This document shows, piece after piece, positions 13,166 to 19,536 of a stretch of 19,555 nucleotides of DNA. The notes under the pieces were generated by a model. That model did no database searches and had not been told where the DNA came from. It was given only the letters and a program-made list of their open reading frames with translations. How positions within the stretch are numbered: position 1 is the stretch's first letter; each line of letters opens with the position of its first letter. Source of the stretch: Chloroflexi bacterium UBA4736. Lineage in GTDB: Bacteria > Chloroflexota > Dormibacteria > Dormibacterales > Dormibacteraceae. Made by a program: the position numbers and the translations under genes. The stretch covers positions 1 through 19,555 of the forward strand of contig DHIW01000094.1 in the NCBI GenBank assembly GCA_002404015.1, given 5' to 3'.

Positions 13166-14443
13166 GTGAGCCAGCTGCTTCAGGAATCCGCGATCGACCC
13201 GTCCGATCTATCCAGCCGCATCGACGACGCCGCCCAGCGCCTGGAACGCATCGTGACCCGCACGCCTCCGCAGTTCTCGAAGCGGCTCTCTCGAAGGTTC
13301 GGCGCGAACGTCCTGCTCAAGCGCGAGGACTTGCAGGAGGTCCGGTCGTTCAAGATCCGCGGCGCCTACAACCGGATCAGCTCGCTGACGGCCGCGGATC
13401 GCGAGCGCGGGGTCGTCTGCGCGAGCGCCGGGAACCACGCCCAGGGCGTGGCCTTCGCCTGCTCCCACCTGGGGATCAGGGGCACCATCTTCATGCCCGC
13501 GATCACGCCCACCCAGAAGATCGAGCGGGTCAAGCAGTTCGGCGCCGATTTCGTGCACATCAGCCTGGTCGGCGACTCCTACGACGACGCCAGCCTGGCC
13601 GCCCAGCAGGAGTGCGAGGCGAGGCAGGCTGTGTTCGTGCACCCATTCGACGATCTGCTGACCATCGCCGGGCAGGGGACGGTCGGGAAAGAGATCTTCG
13701 AGGAGCTGCAGGGAGAGCTGCAGCTGGTGGTCGTGCCGATCGGGGGCGGAGGGCTGGCCTCGGGCATCGCCGCCTACGTCCGGCACCGGGACCCGACGAT
13801 CACCGTGGTCGGGGCCGAACCCTCAGGGTCGCCTTCGATGTACGAGTCGCTGCGGCAGGGCCGCGTCGTCACCCTCGACCAGCTGGACACATTCGTGGAC
13901 GGCGCGGCCGTCAAAACCGTTGGCAAGCTCACCTTCGAGATCTGCCGTACCCACCTCGAGCGCGTGGTCCTGGTGCCGGAGGGCAAGGTTTGCACCACGG
14001 TCATCGAGCTCTACCAGAACGAGGGCATTATCGCGGAGCCGGCGGGCGCGCTTGCGGTGGCCGCGCTCGAAGATCTCGCGGACCAGGTCCGTGGAAAGAC
14101 GGTCGTCTGCATCGTGAGCGGGGGCAACAACGACATCCTCCGCTACCCCGAGATCATGGAGCGGAGCCTGGTCTACCAGGGCCGCAAGCACTACTTCATC
14201 ATCGAGTTCACGCAGAAGCCGGGTCAGCTGCGCCAGTTCGTCGACCAGGCCCTGGGGCCGACCGACGACATCGTCCGCTTCGAGTACATGAAGAAGACGA
14301 ACAAGGAGCGGGGTGCGGCCCTGGTCGGTATCGAGCTTCGGGACAAGGCCGACCTGGAGCCGCTCCTGGAACGGATGCAGCAGATCCAGCTGAACTGCCG
14401 GCGCCTGGCCAGCGAAGAGCTGCTGTACGACTACCTGATCTAG
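13166..14443 (+). CDS. ilvA: Threonine dehydratase (threonine ammonia-lyase)
   Basis: A 425-residue PLP enzyme that deaminates threonine to 2-oxobutanoate, the first step of isoleucine synthesis. PLP Lys63 lies in RSFKIRGAYN, the substrate loop is SAGNHAQG (87-94), the phosphate cup PIGGGGLASG (191-200), and the SGGNND segment is at 318-323. The C-terminal 85 residues (HYFIIEFTQKPGQLRQF onward) form a single ACT-like regulatory domain, so this is the short form as in Bacillus and Corynebacterium rather than the two-domain E. coli type; isoleucine feedback is probable. The GTG at 13166 is the best start by family length. Upstream is the patatin gene (65 bp gap); downstream is a hairpin-rich terminator. 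Confidence 0.92.
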   Translation: MSQLLQESAIDPSDLSSRIDDAAQRLERIVTRTPPQFSKRLSRRFGANVLLKREDLQEVRSFKIRGAYNRISSLTAADRERGVVCASAGNHAQGVAFACSHLGIRGTIFMPAITPTQKIERVKQFGADFVHISLVGDSYDDASLAAQQECEARQAVFVHPFDDLLTIAGQGTVGKEIFEELQGELQLVVVPIGGGGLASGIAAYVRHRDPTITVVGAEPSGSPSMYESLRQGRVVTLDQLDTFVDGAAVKTVGKLTFEICRTHLERVVLVPEGKVCTTVIELYQNEGIIAEPAGALAVAALEDLADQVRGKTVVCIVSGGNNDILRYPEIMERSLVYQGRKHYFIIEFTQKPGQLRQFVDQALGPTDDIVRFEYMKKTNKERGAALVGIELRDKADLEPLLERMQQIQLNCRRLASEELLYDYLI

Positions 14444-14472
14444 AGAACCTCACCCACGGACCCCCACCCTGA

Positions 14473-14491
14473 CCTCCCCACGAGGGGGAGG
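14473..14491. terminator. Hairpin with 7-bp stem after ilvA
   Basis: CCTCCCC (14473-14479) and GGGGAGG (14485-14491) pair around a 5-nt loop, 29 bp after the ilvA stop. No U-run follows. It is the first of two related hairpins in the convergent gap. Confidence 0.5.
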
Positions 14492-14566
14492 GAGTCCTAA
14501 TAGGGGGTATCTAGATATGCTCCCTCCCCCGTGTACAAGGGGGAGGGAGTTCTAAGGGAGTCCTAC
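14484..14566. repeat. REP-like direct repeat unit in the convergent gap
   Basis: GGGGGAGGGAGTCCTAA at 14484-14500 recurs with one mismatch at 14539-14555, and GGGAGTCCTA recurs again at 14556-14565, where it contains the WS/DGAT stop codon. A 10-bp palindrome TATCTAGATA lies at 14508-14517 between the hairpins. The layout resembles dispersed palindromic intergenic elements of GC-rich genomes. Confidence 0.5.
14520..14549. terminator. Strong bidirectional hairpin with perfect 11-bp stem
   Basis: CTCCCTCCCCC (14520-14530) and its exact reverse complement GGGGGAGGGAG (14539-14549) flank an 8-nt loop GTGTACAA. It lies between the convergent ends of ilvA and the WS/DGAT gene and would work as a terminator for both, though without a T-tract. 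The right arm plus following bases repeats the right arm of the hairpin at 14473-14491. Confidence 0.65.
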
Positions 14567-16056
14567 CGGGCTCCGGCCGTGGCGCTCACCTTGCGGCCCC
14601 GCGCGGGCCGGCTGGCCCCGTTGCCGTTGACCGCCGGCTTGACCGTTCGCGGCCGCTTTGTCACTGGGGCCGGGCGGCGGGCGATCTCGAGCAGCTCGGC
14701 GATGCCGGCCTCGATGCCGCGCGTCAACACCTCGAGGTCGGGGACCGAGTCGTAGTCGCCGGTCACGCCGAAGTTGAGGCCGCCCAGGTAGGAGAAGATG
14801 GCGATCCCGATCCGGACGTGGCCGGCGATCGGGACGTACGGGTAGGCATAGACCATCTGCCGGCCCGCGGCGTAGAGCGGGAACTGCGGCCCCGGCACGT
14901 TGGTCGTCACGGTCTGGACGAGGCGCTGCTCGGAATGCGTCGCCAGCCGGGCGCTCACCGACAGCAGCATGGGTGGGGCGAAACCGGAGAGCTGGGTCAG
15001 GGCGTCGCCCGCAACCGCCTGGCCGGAGCGCTTGAAACCCTCCATCTGCTTCCTGACCGCGGCCAGCCGCTCGACCGGGTCCTCGATCCCGACCGGCAGC
15101 CCGGGGAAGAGGCCCGAGACCCGGTTGTTGTAGCGCCCCTTCTCGCTCTCCCGGCGAACCGAAACTGGCACCAGGGTGCGCACAACCTTGCCCGCGACTG
15201 CCTCCCCGCGCCCGATTAGCAGGTCGCGGAAGCCCCTCGTGATGGCGCACAGGACGACGTCGTTGACCGTGCCCCCCAGCGCCGTTCGGATCTCCTTCAC
15301 CTGCTCCAGGGTCCCGTTGGCCCAGCTCCAGCGGCGGTGGGGTCCGATCGGCCCGTTCAGCGACCCGGCCGTGGGCTGCGCCCAGCTGCCAAGCGAGCTG
15401 ACGAAGTTCCAGATGTTGGTGGGGTTGGCCAGGCCCAGGCCGCTGGCGAGTGTCGCCCGGGCCACGATCGGCAGACCGCGCATGCGGTTGATGGGGTCGA
15501 GGATGGCATCGGCGACCATGTCCGCCAGGAGGTGCAGGGCGCTGGGCTCGGCGTCCGGCTCCCAGCGGGGCATCCGCACCGGAGGCGGCTGCGGCTCCCG
15601 GTCGAGCAGCACGGTGAGCAGGTCGGTTCCCGAGACACCGTCCACCATGCAGTGGTGCACCTTCGAGATGAGGGCCCAGCGGCCTTCCTCGAGTCCCTCG
15701 ACCATCCAGAGCTCCCAGAGCGGCTTGCCACGGTCGAGGTTCTGCGCGAAGACGCGCCCGGCCAGGTTCCGGAGCTGCTCCGCGGAGCCCGGGCTGGGAA
15801 CCGCGGTGTGACGGATGTGATAGAGGATCTGGAAGTGCGCGTCATCGACCCACACGGGCCGCCCCAGCTCAAACGGCACGAAGCGGACACGCTGCCGGTA
15901 GCGAGGCACGAGCGAGAGATTTGACGCAACCGTCCGGACCAGGTCGCCGTAGCTCGGGGCGGGGCCCTCGAAAACCGAGACGTTGCCGATGTGCATCGGA
16001 TTCCGATCGTCCTCGACCGCCAGGAACAGCGAGTCCTGGGGACTCATGCGGTCCAT
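14563..16056 (-). CDS. WS/DGAT family acyltransferase (wax ester synthase/diacylglycerol acyltransferase)
   Basis: A 497-residue bifunctional acyltransferase-type protein. The catalytic HHCMVDG (134-140) fits HHxxxDG. Other family marks are MSPQDSLFLAVEDDRNPMHIG at the start, PLWELWMVEGL (112-122), the NDVVL segment (265-269) and TNVPGP (385-390). The enzyme joins acyl-CoA to diacylglycerol or a fatty alcohol, making storage triacylglycerol or wax esters at the membrane. A basic Ala/Gly tail follows residue 465. I start at ATG 16056; the frame is open for 450 bp more, but that part is antisense to the patatin gene and has no motif. A TAGACT box lies 7 nt upstream. It is divergent from the patatin gene with 28 bp between starts. 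Confidence 0.9.
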   Translation of the reverse strand: MDRMSPQDSLFLAVEDDRNPMHIGNVSVFEGPAPSYGDLVRTVASNLSLVPRYRQRVRFVPFELGRPVWVDDAHFQILYHIRHTAVPSPGSAEQLRNLAGRVFAQNLDRGKPLWELWMVEGLEEGRWALISKVHHCMVDGVSGTDLLTVLLDREPQPPPVRMPRWEPDAEPSALHLLADMVADAILDPINRMRGLPIVARATLASGLGLANPTNIWNFVSSLGSWAQPTAGSLNGPIGPHRRWSWANGTLEQVKEIRTALGGTVNDVVLCAITRGFRDLLIGRGEAVAGKVVRTLVPVSVRRESEKGRYNNRVSGLFPGLPVGIEDPVERLAAVRKQMEGFKRSGQAVAGDALTQLSGFAPPMLLSVSARLATHSEQRLVQTVTTNVPGPQFPLYAAGRQMVYAYPYVPIAGHVRIGIAIFSYLGGLNFGVTGDYDSVPDLEVLTRGIEAGIAELLEIARRPAPVTKRPRTVKPAVNGNGASRPARGRKVSATAGAR

Positions 16057-16063
16057 CGAGCGA

Positions 16064-16073
16064 AGTCTAGGAC
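16064..16073. promoter_or_regulatory. Overlapping divergent -10 boxes (TAGACT on minus, TAGGAC on plus)
   Basis: AGTCTAGGAC at 16064-16073 reads TAGACT on the minus strand (16069 to 16064), 7 nt before the WS/DGAT ATG, and TAGGAC on the plus strand (16068-16073), 11 nt before the patatin ATG. The two share their central TA. Each would give a leaderless or nearly leaderless mRNA, and the two polymerases could not occupy the site together. Confidence 0.45.
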
Positions 16074-16084
16074 GAGCTGGGGAG

Positions 16085-17035
16085 ATGGGACGCGTGGGTC
16101 TGGTGCTGGGCGCGGGCGGCGCCGTCGGCCACGCCTTCCACGTCGGGGTGCTGGCCGCGCTGGAGGAGGCCATGGGCTGGAGGCCTGATGAGGCCGAGGT
16201 TATTGTCGGCACGTCGGCCGGCTCCATCGTCGCCGCGCTGATCCGGGCCGGCTGCTCGGCAGCGGACCTCGCCAACGCCTCCCTGGGCAAGCCGCTGTCG
16301 CCCTCCGGCCAGTCGCTCTTCGCGAAGATCGGCCGCCCGGCCGCGCTCCCGACTCCGGGCCCCGAGCAGGCCGACGTGGGGAGGGGGCCCGCGGCGCTGG
16401 GTCTCCTGCTGCGGCCGTGGGGAATCCGGCTGGGCACCCTGGGCGCTGCCCTACTGCCGGCCGGCACGGTTTCCTCGGAGGCGGTGGCGGCCGGCGTCCG
16501 CAACATCTACGGCACGGCCTGGCCGGAAAGACCGACCTGGGTATGCGCGGTCCGGCTGGACGACGGCCACCTGGTCGTGTTCGGCCGGCCGGGCTCGCCG
16601 CCGGCCTGGATGGCCGAGGCGGTCGCCGCCTCCTGCGCCATCCCCGCCTTCTTCACTCCCGTCGTGATCGGGCGGTCCAGGTACGTGGACGGGGGCGCGC
16701 ACTCGGTCACCAACGCGGACCAGCTGGCGGACGTGGACCTCGACCTGGTGCTCGTGAGCTGCCCGATGGCGTCGACCCGAGACGCGCTGAGGTTCTCCCT
16801 CGACGCTCCGCTCCGGGCTGCCGTCCGCTTCCGGCTGGCGCAAGAGGCGGCAGCTGTGAGGCGGTCGGGCATCGAGTTGGTCAGCTTCCTGCCGACGGCG
16901 GCCGATCGAGAGGCCATGGGCAGCAACCCGATGGACCATCGCCGGCGCAGGGCCGTGACCAGGCAGGCCCGCGAATCCACCCTGGCGCGCCTGGCCGACC
17001 CCCAGGTCCGCCGGCGCCTCAATGCTTTGAGCTGA
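16085..17035 (+). CDS. Patatin-like phospholipase (copy 2)
   Basis: A 316-residue patatin-family hydrolase from ATG 16085; GTG 16094 is a possible shorter start with better SD spacing. The oxyanion loop LGAGGAVGHAFHVG (8-21), GTSAG with nucleophile Ser44, and Asp202 in VDGG are intact. It lacks a signal peptide. It shares the VFGRPGSPPAW, then AVAASCAIPAFF block with the paralogue at 12132-13100, but its C-terminal part is more basic. Head-to-head placement with WS/DGAT suggests opposite roles in making and breaking acyl lipids; that is inference from position. The C-terminus ends 74 bp before the ArsR regulator gene. Confidence 0.87.
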   Translation: MGRVGLVLGAGGAVGHAFHVGVLAALEEAMGWRPDEAEVIVGTSAGSIVAALIRAGCSAADLANASLGKPLSPSGQSLFAKIGRPAALPTPGPEQADVGRGPAALGLLLRPWGIRLGTLGAALLPAGTVSSEAVAAGVRNIYGTAWPERPTWVCAVRLDDGHLVVFGRPGSPPAWMAEAVAASCAIPAFFTPVVIGRSRYVDGGAHSVTNADQLADVDLDLVLVSCPMASTRDALRFSLDAPLRAAVRFRLAQEAAAVRRSGIELVSFLPTAADREAMGSNPMDHRRRRAVTRQARESTLARLADPQVRRRLNALS

Positions 17036-17068
17036 CGCTGACGCAGTGCTCGCAGGCGCCGCTCCGAG

Positions 17069-17090
17069 GCCGTAACCTGCACGTTACGGC
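17069..17090. promoter_or_regulatory. 22-bp near-perfect palindromic operator for the ArsR-type regulator
   Basis: Arms GCCGTAAC (17069-17076) and GTTACGGC (17083-17090) are exact reverse complements, and the centre CTGCAC keeps the palindrome except for one C/C pair. It ends 6 bp before the TAGGAT box and covers the -35 region, the expected site for a repressor dimer. Autoregulation by the ArsR protein encoded just downstream is inferred. Confidence 0.6.
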
Positions 17091-17096
17091 AAGTGC

Positions 17097-17102
17097 TAGG
17101 AT
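17097..17102 (+). promoter_or_regulatory. Candidate -10 box (TAGGAT) for the arsR-AHSA1 operon
   Basis: TAGGAT ends 7 nt before the ATG at 17110, with no SD between, which is the classical spacing for a leaderless transcript. The palindromic operator lies immediately upstream. Confidence 0.5.
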
Positions 17103-17109
17103 CGCCGGC

Positions 17110-17439
17110 ATGAGCTCCGCTGCGGCAGGCGACCCCTTTGACGCGCTGGGCAATCCCCATCGGCGGGCGATCGTCGAGCTGCTGGTGGAGAGGCCGCGGT
17201 CGGTGCAGGAGATCGCCGACAAGCTGCCCATAAGCCGGCCGGCGGTGTCGCGCCACCTCCGCCTGCTGAGCCAGGCCGGCCTGGTGGTCGACGAGCAGGT
17301 GGGCGCCCGCCACCTGTACCGCTTGCATGGACTGGGAGCCGACGCGGTGCGGGAGTACCTGGAGCGGGTCTGGGGACAGGCAGCGGTGCGCTTCAGGCTC
17401 TTCGCCGAGAACACCACGGCCGCCGCGGACGACCGGTGA
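17110..17439 (+). CDS. ArsR-family HTH transcriptional regulator
   Basis: A 109-residue winged-helix regulator. FDALGNPHRRAIVELL (10-25) and the helix-turn-helix SVQEIADKLPISRPAVSRHLRLLSQAGLV (31-59) are typical of ArsR/SmtB proteins, and GARHLYRL (65-72) forms the wing. The metal-binding CxC motif of metal-sensing members is absent, so it belongs to the non-metal group often paired with AHSA1 proteins. It starts at ATG 17110, right after a TAGGAT box and a palindromic operator that it probably binds. Its stop overlaps the next gene's GTG by 4 bp (GTGA), so regulator and AHSA1 protein are translationally coupled. Confidence 0.9.
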   Translation: MSSAAAGDPFDALGNPHRRAIVELLVERPRSVQEIADKLPISRPAVSRHLRLLSQAGLVVDEQVGARHLYRLHGLGADAVREYLERVWGQAAVRFRLFAENTTAAADDR

Positions 17440-17906
17440 TCGAGCCGCTCCGCATCTCGTTCGTGGTCGGCTGCCCGGCCGACCACGCCTTCTCGACGTG
17501 GACCGCCCGGGCCTCCTCGTGGTGGCCGATCCAGCACACGGTGTCTTCGGAAGCCGGCCTGGAAGCCGTTTTCGAACCCCGCCTGGGAGGGCGCGTCTTC
17601 GAACGCACGTCCGGCGGACAGGAGATCCCCTGGGGAGAGATCACTGCCTGGGACCCGCCCCGGCGGCTGCGCTACAACGGGCGGATCGCCGCCGATCCCG
17701 CGGACGCCACCCACGTCGAGATCGTGTTCAACGAGCTGGGCGACTCGACCACGCGGGTGGAGATCGAGCACAGCGGCTGGGAGCGCCTCGGCGCCATGGG
17801 CCCAGCCTGGCGAGAGGTCAACCGCGGCGGCTGGGATGGTGTGCTGCCGGCCTATGTCGCGGCCTGCTCGCGGCTGGCCGGCCTGGAAAGCGACCTCCAC
17901 AAGTAG
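17436..17906 (+). CDS. AHSA1/SRPBCC (START-like) domain protein
   Basis: A 156-residue protein starting at GTG 17436. It has the SRPBCC helix-grip pattern: ISFVVGCPADHAFSTWT and SSWWPIQHTV at the start, FEPRLGGRVFERTSGGQEIPWGEITAWDPPRRLRY in the middle, and TTRVEIEHSGWERLG before the long C-terminal helix ending in YVAACSRL. The fold encloses a hydrophobic cavity; ligands vary and cannot be read here. ArsR-AHSA1 pairs are a common two-gene unit in actinobacteria-like genomes, where the regulator controls the pair. No signal peptide. The 4-bp overlap with arsR indicates coupled translation. Confidence 0.87.
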   Translation: MIEPLRISFVVGCPADHAFSTWTARASSWWPIQHTVSSEAGLEAVFEPRLGGRVFERTSGGQEIPWGEITAWDPPRRLRYNGRIAADPADATHVEIVFNELGDSTTRVEIEHSGWERLGAMGPAWREVNRGGWDGVLPAYVAACSRLAGLESDLHK

Positions 17907-17943
17907 GCCGGCGAGGAGCCGGAGGCTGGAGGCCCCGCCCGAC

Positions 17944-17949
17944 TAGAAT
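17944..17949 (+). promoter_or_regulatory. Candidate -10 box (TAGAAT) for the RDD gene
   Basis: TAGAAT ends 10 nt before GTG 17960 with no SD between. It supports this GTG as the start and leaderless initiation. Confidence 0.45.
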
Positions 17950-17959
17950 CCTCGGCTAC

Positions 17960-18781
17960 GTGGAGCAGCAAGAGCGTCCGCCCGTGTCGAGCGACGGTCA
18001 GTGGTTCTGGGACGGGGTCCAGTGGAGGTCTCTGCTCTCGGCCGATGGTCGCTCGATCTGGGACGGCGCCCAATGGGCTGCCCGGCCAGGCGCCGCTGCC
18101 GAACTGCCTACGGCGGCCACGGAACCGCCCGCGACGCCCGTCGAACCGCCGGGGCCCGCCCGCCCGGACTGGCTCGCCGTGGACGCGCCCCGGCCCTCGC
18201 ACGGGCACACGGCCGCGGCGCCGGCCGACCCGCTGATCGTGGCGCCCGGCGCACCTCCTGCCCCGCCTGAAGTCCCGCCCGGCGCCCCGCCCGCCGCCTG
18301 GGACCCCGCGCCGCCGGCCCGGTCTCCAGGGGCGCCCTACGGCCTCAGCGGCCGCGCGCCTGTCTACGCCGGCTTCTGGATCCGCTTCCTGGCCAACCTG
18401 ATCGACAGCCTCATCTACGGCGTCCCGCTGGGCATCCTCACCTTCGGGGTCATCGGCGGGGCCGCCTTCAGCGGCAGCGTCGACAACAACCAGTTGAACG
18501 GCATCTCGTCCTTCATGGACCTGGTCTGGTTCGTCGTCGGCTTCGGCTATTTCGTCTATTTCTGGAGCGCAGGAGCCACCCTCGGCATGCGCTTCCTCGG
18601 TCTCCGGGTGGTTGACGCCAACTCGATGCAGACCATCGGCCTCGGCCAGGCCATGCTCCGCTTCCTCGGGTACCTGGTCTCCCTCGCCGTCTGCTACATC
18701 GGCCTGATCTGGGCCGCGTTCGACGGTCGCAAGCAGGGCTGGCATGACAAGATCGCGGGCACTCTCGTCGTTCATGCGTAG
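17960..18781 (+). CDS. RDD family membrane protein with two N-terminal WDG-W repeats
   Basis: A 273-residue protein from GTG 17960. Two short repeats open it: SDGQWFWDGVQWRS (11-24) and ADGRSIWDGAQWAA (28-41), resembling the WDG-W core of DUF2510-like motifs. A Pro/Ala-rich linker (about 44-132) leads to an RDD domain (about 135-273): AGFWIRFLANLIDSLI with the Arg and Asp, TLGMRFLGLRVVDANS, and the end WHDKIAGTLVV. About three membrane helices are present (150-168, 185-203, 233-253). RDD proteins are poorly characterised and some take part in ion transport. The start is set by the TAGAAT box 10 nt upstream. The open frame further upstream overlaps the AHSA1 gene in another frame and lacks motifs. 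Confidence 0.85.
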   Translation: MEQQERPPVSSDGQWFWDGVQWRSLLSADGRSIWDGAQWAARPGAAAELPTAATEPPATPVEPPGPARPDWLAVDAPRPSHGHTAAAPADPLIVAPGAPPAPPEVPPGAPPAAWDPAPPARSPGAPYGLSGRAPVYAGFWIRFLANLIDSLIYGVPLGILTFGVIGGAAFSGSVDNNQLNGISSFMDLVWFVVGFGYFVYFWSAGATLGMRFLGLRVVDANSMQTIGLGQAMLRFLGYLVSLAVCYIGLIWAAFDGRKQGWHDKIAGTLVVHA

Positions 18782-18800
18782 CGGGCCGCTGAAAAAGCAA
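18779..18800 (+). repeat. Short repeat at the RDD stop codon (copy 1)
   Basis: TAGCGGGCCGCTGAAAAAGC begins with the TAG stop of the RDD gene. It matches 19 of 22 positions of the sequence at 19534-19555, which also starts at a TAG stop. Confidence 0.6.
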
Positions 18801-18829
18801 GCGACGGTGCTTCGGCGCCCATGCGGCCA

Positions 18830-18847
18830 GAACCCTTAATGGGGTTC
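18830..18847. terminator. Weak hairpin between the last two genes
   Basis: GAACCC (18830-18835) pairs with GGGTTC (18842-18847) around a 6-nt loop, and flanking GGCC blocks could extend the stem with an internal mismatch. It could end RDD transcription, though no T-tract follows. Confidence 0.3.
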
Positions 18848-18866
18848 CCCGGCCGGCGCTAGGGGC

Positions 18867-18872
18867 TATCTT
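18867..18872 (+). promoter_or_regulatory. Candidate -10 box (TATCTT) for the last gene
   Basis: TATCTT lies only 1 nt before the ATG at 18874 but exactly 10 nt before an in-frame GTG at 18883. By the spacing seen elsewhere in the window, the GTG may be the true leaderless start. Confidence 0.35.
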
Positions 18873-18873
18873 T

Positions 18874-19536
18874 ATGCGCCTGGTGGTACCCGAACCCATC
18901 GTGGCCGAGCCCGCCGAAGCAGCGCCGCCACCGGGCCGCGCAGTCGAAGAGGTGTCGCCCTCGCTGGCCGGGCGCGTGCTGGTCGGCTATGCCTGGCGCC
19001 GGCGGCGGCTGGTCTGGTCGCTGACGCTCCTGATCGTGGCCGGGCTGGCCGGCTTGATCAGCTACCTGGTCCCGGACGCCGAGGCCGGGCTCTGGCTGGC
19101 GGACCTGGCGATCGTCTGCTTCGTGATCGGACTGGCGAGCCTAGTGCTGGGTCGGATCGTGGTCTTCCTCGCACTGGTCTCACTGGCCATGCTCCCGCTG
19201 GCTGCCGTCCTCCACGCCCAGGGCAAGATCGGACCGGGAGGCTCGGCGGACGAGTTCAACCGCGACTGGTTCTTCGTCACCGCCGCGCTCGTCGTCGCGG
19301 CGCTGGCTAGGTCGCTGGAGCAGATCGCCGTCATCGGCTGGAAGCGGTCGCGGAGGCCGCGGGCCGCTGTGCCGGTCCTCGATCCAGCAGCCCCCGCCGA
19401 GCCGGTCGAGTCAGGGGACCCCGGTCCCCGGGGCGGCACGCCGCCTCGGCGAGGGCGGCCGGGGGCCGGCGCTGGCACGAGCCGGGAGCCGGGAGCCGAC
19501 GAGCCGGCGTTGGAACGGGAGGCACCGCAGCCCTAG
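18874..19536 (+). CDS. Membrane protein of unknown function
   Basis: A 220-residue protein from ATG 18874, or 217 from GTG 18883, which fits the upstream -10 box better. A Pro/Ala/Glu-rich N-terminus (1-30) and a basic patch (AWRRRR) precede about four hydrophobic helices (46-66, 73-92, 94-113, 131-153). The C-terminal 60 residues are disordered, rich in Pro, Gly, Arg and Glu. No family was recognised. The basic patch before the first helix suggests a cytosolic N-terminus. The gene stands alone on the plus strand; its TAG stop begins the second copy of the short repeat at the window end. Confidence 0.7.
   Translation: MRLVVPEPIVAEPAEAAPPPGRAVEEVSPSLAGRVLVGYAWRRRRLVWSLTLLIVAGLAGLISYLVPDAEAGLWLADLAIVCFVIGLASLVLGRIVVFLALVSLAMLPLAAVLHAQGKIGPGGSADEFNRDWFFVTAALVVAALARSLEQIAVIGWKRSRRPRAAVPVLDPAAPAEPVESGDPGPRGGTPPRRGRPGAGAGTSREPGADEPALEREAPQP

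Noticed and set aside
13612..14472. 286-codon plus-strand frame inside ilvA
   Set aside because: Shadow frame; ilvA has all expected PLP-enzyme motifs across this region.
14484..14566. CRISPR-like array
   Set aside because: Only two to three imperfect copies with no regular spacers and no cas genes; better explained by hairpin repeats.
16057..16506. 150-codon N-terminal extension of the WS/DGAT frame
   Set aside because: It is antisense to the patatin gene and motif-free; the family N-terminus MSPQDS sits at the chosen start.
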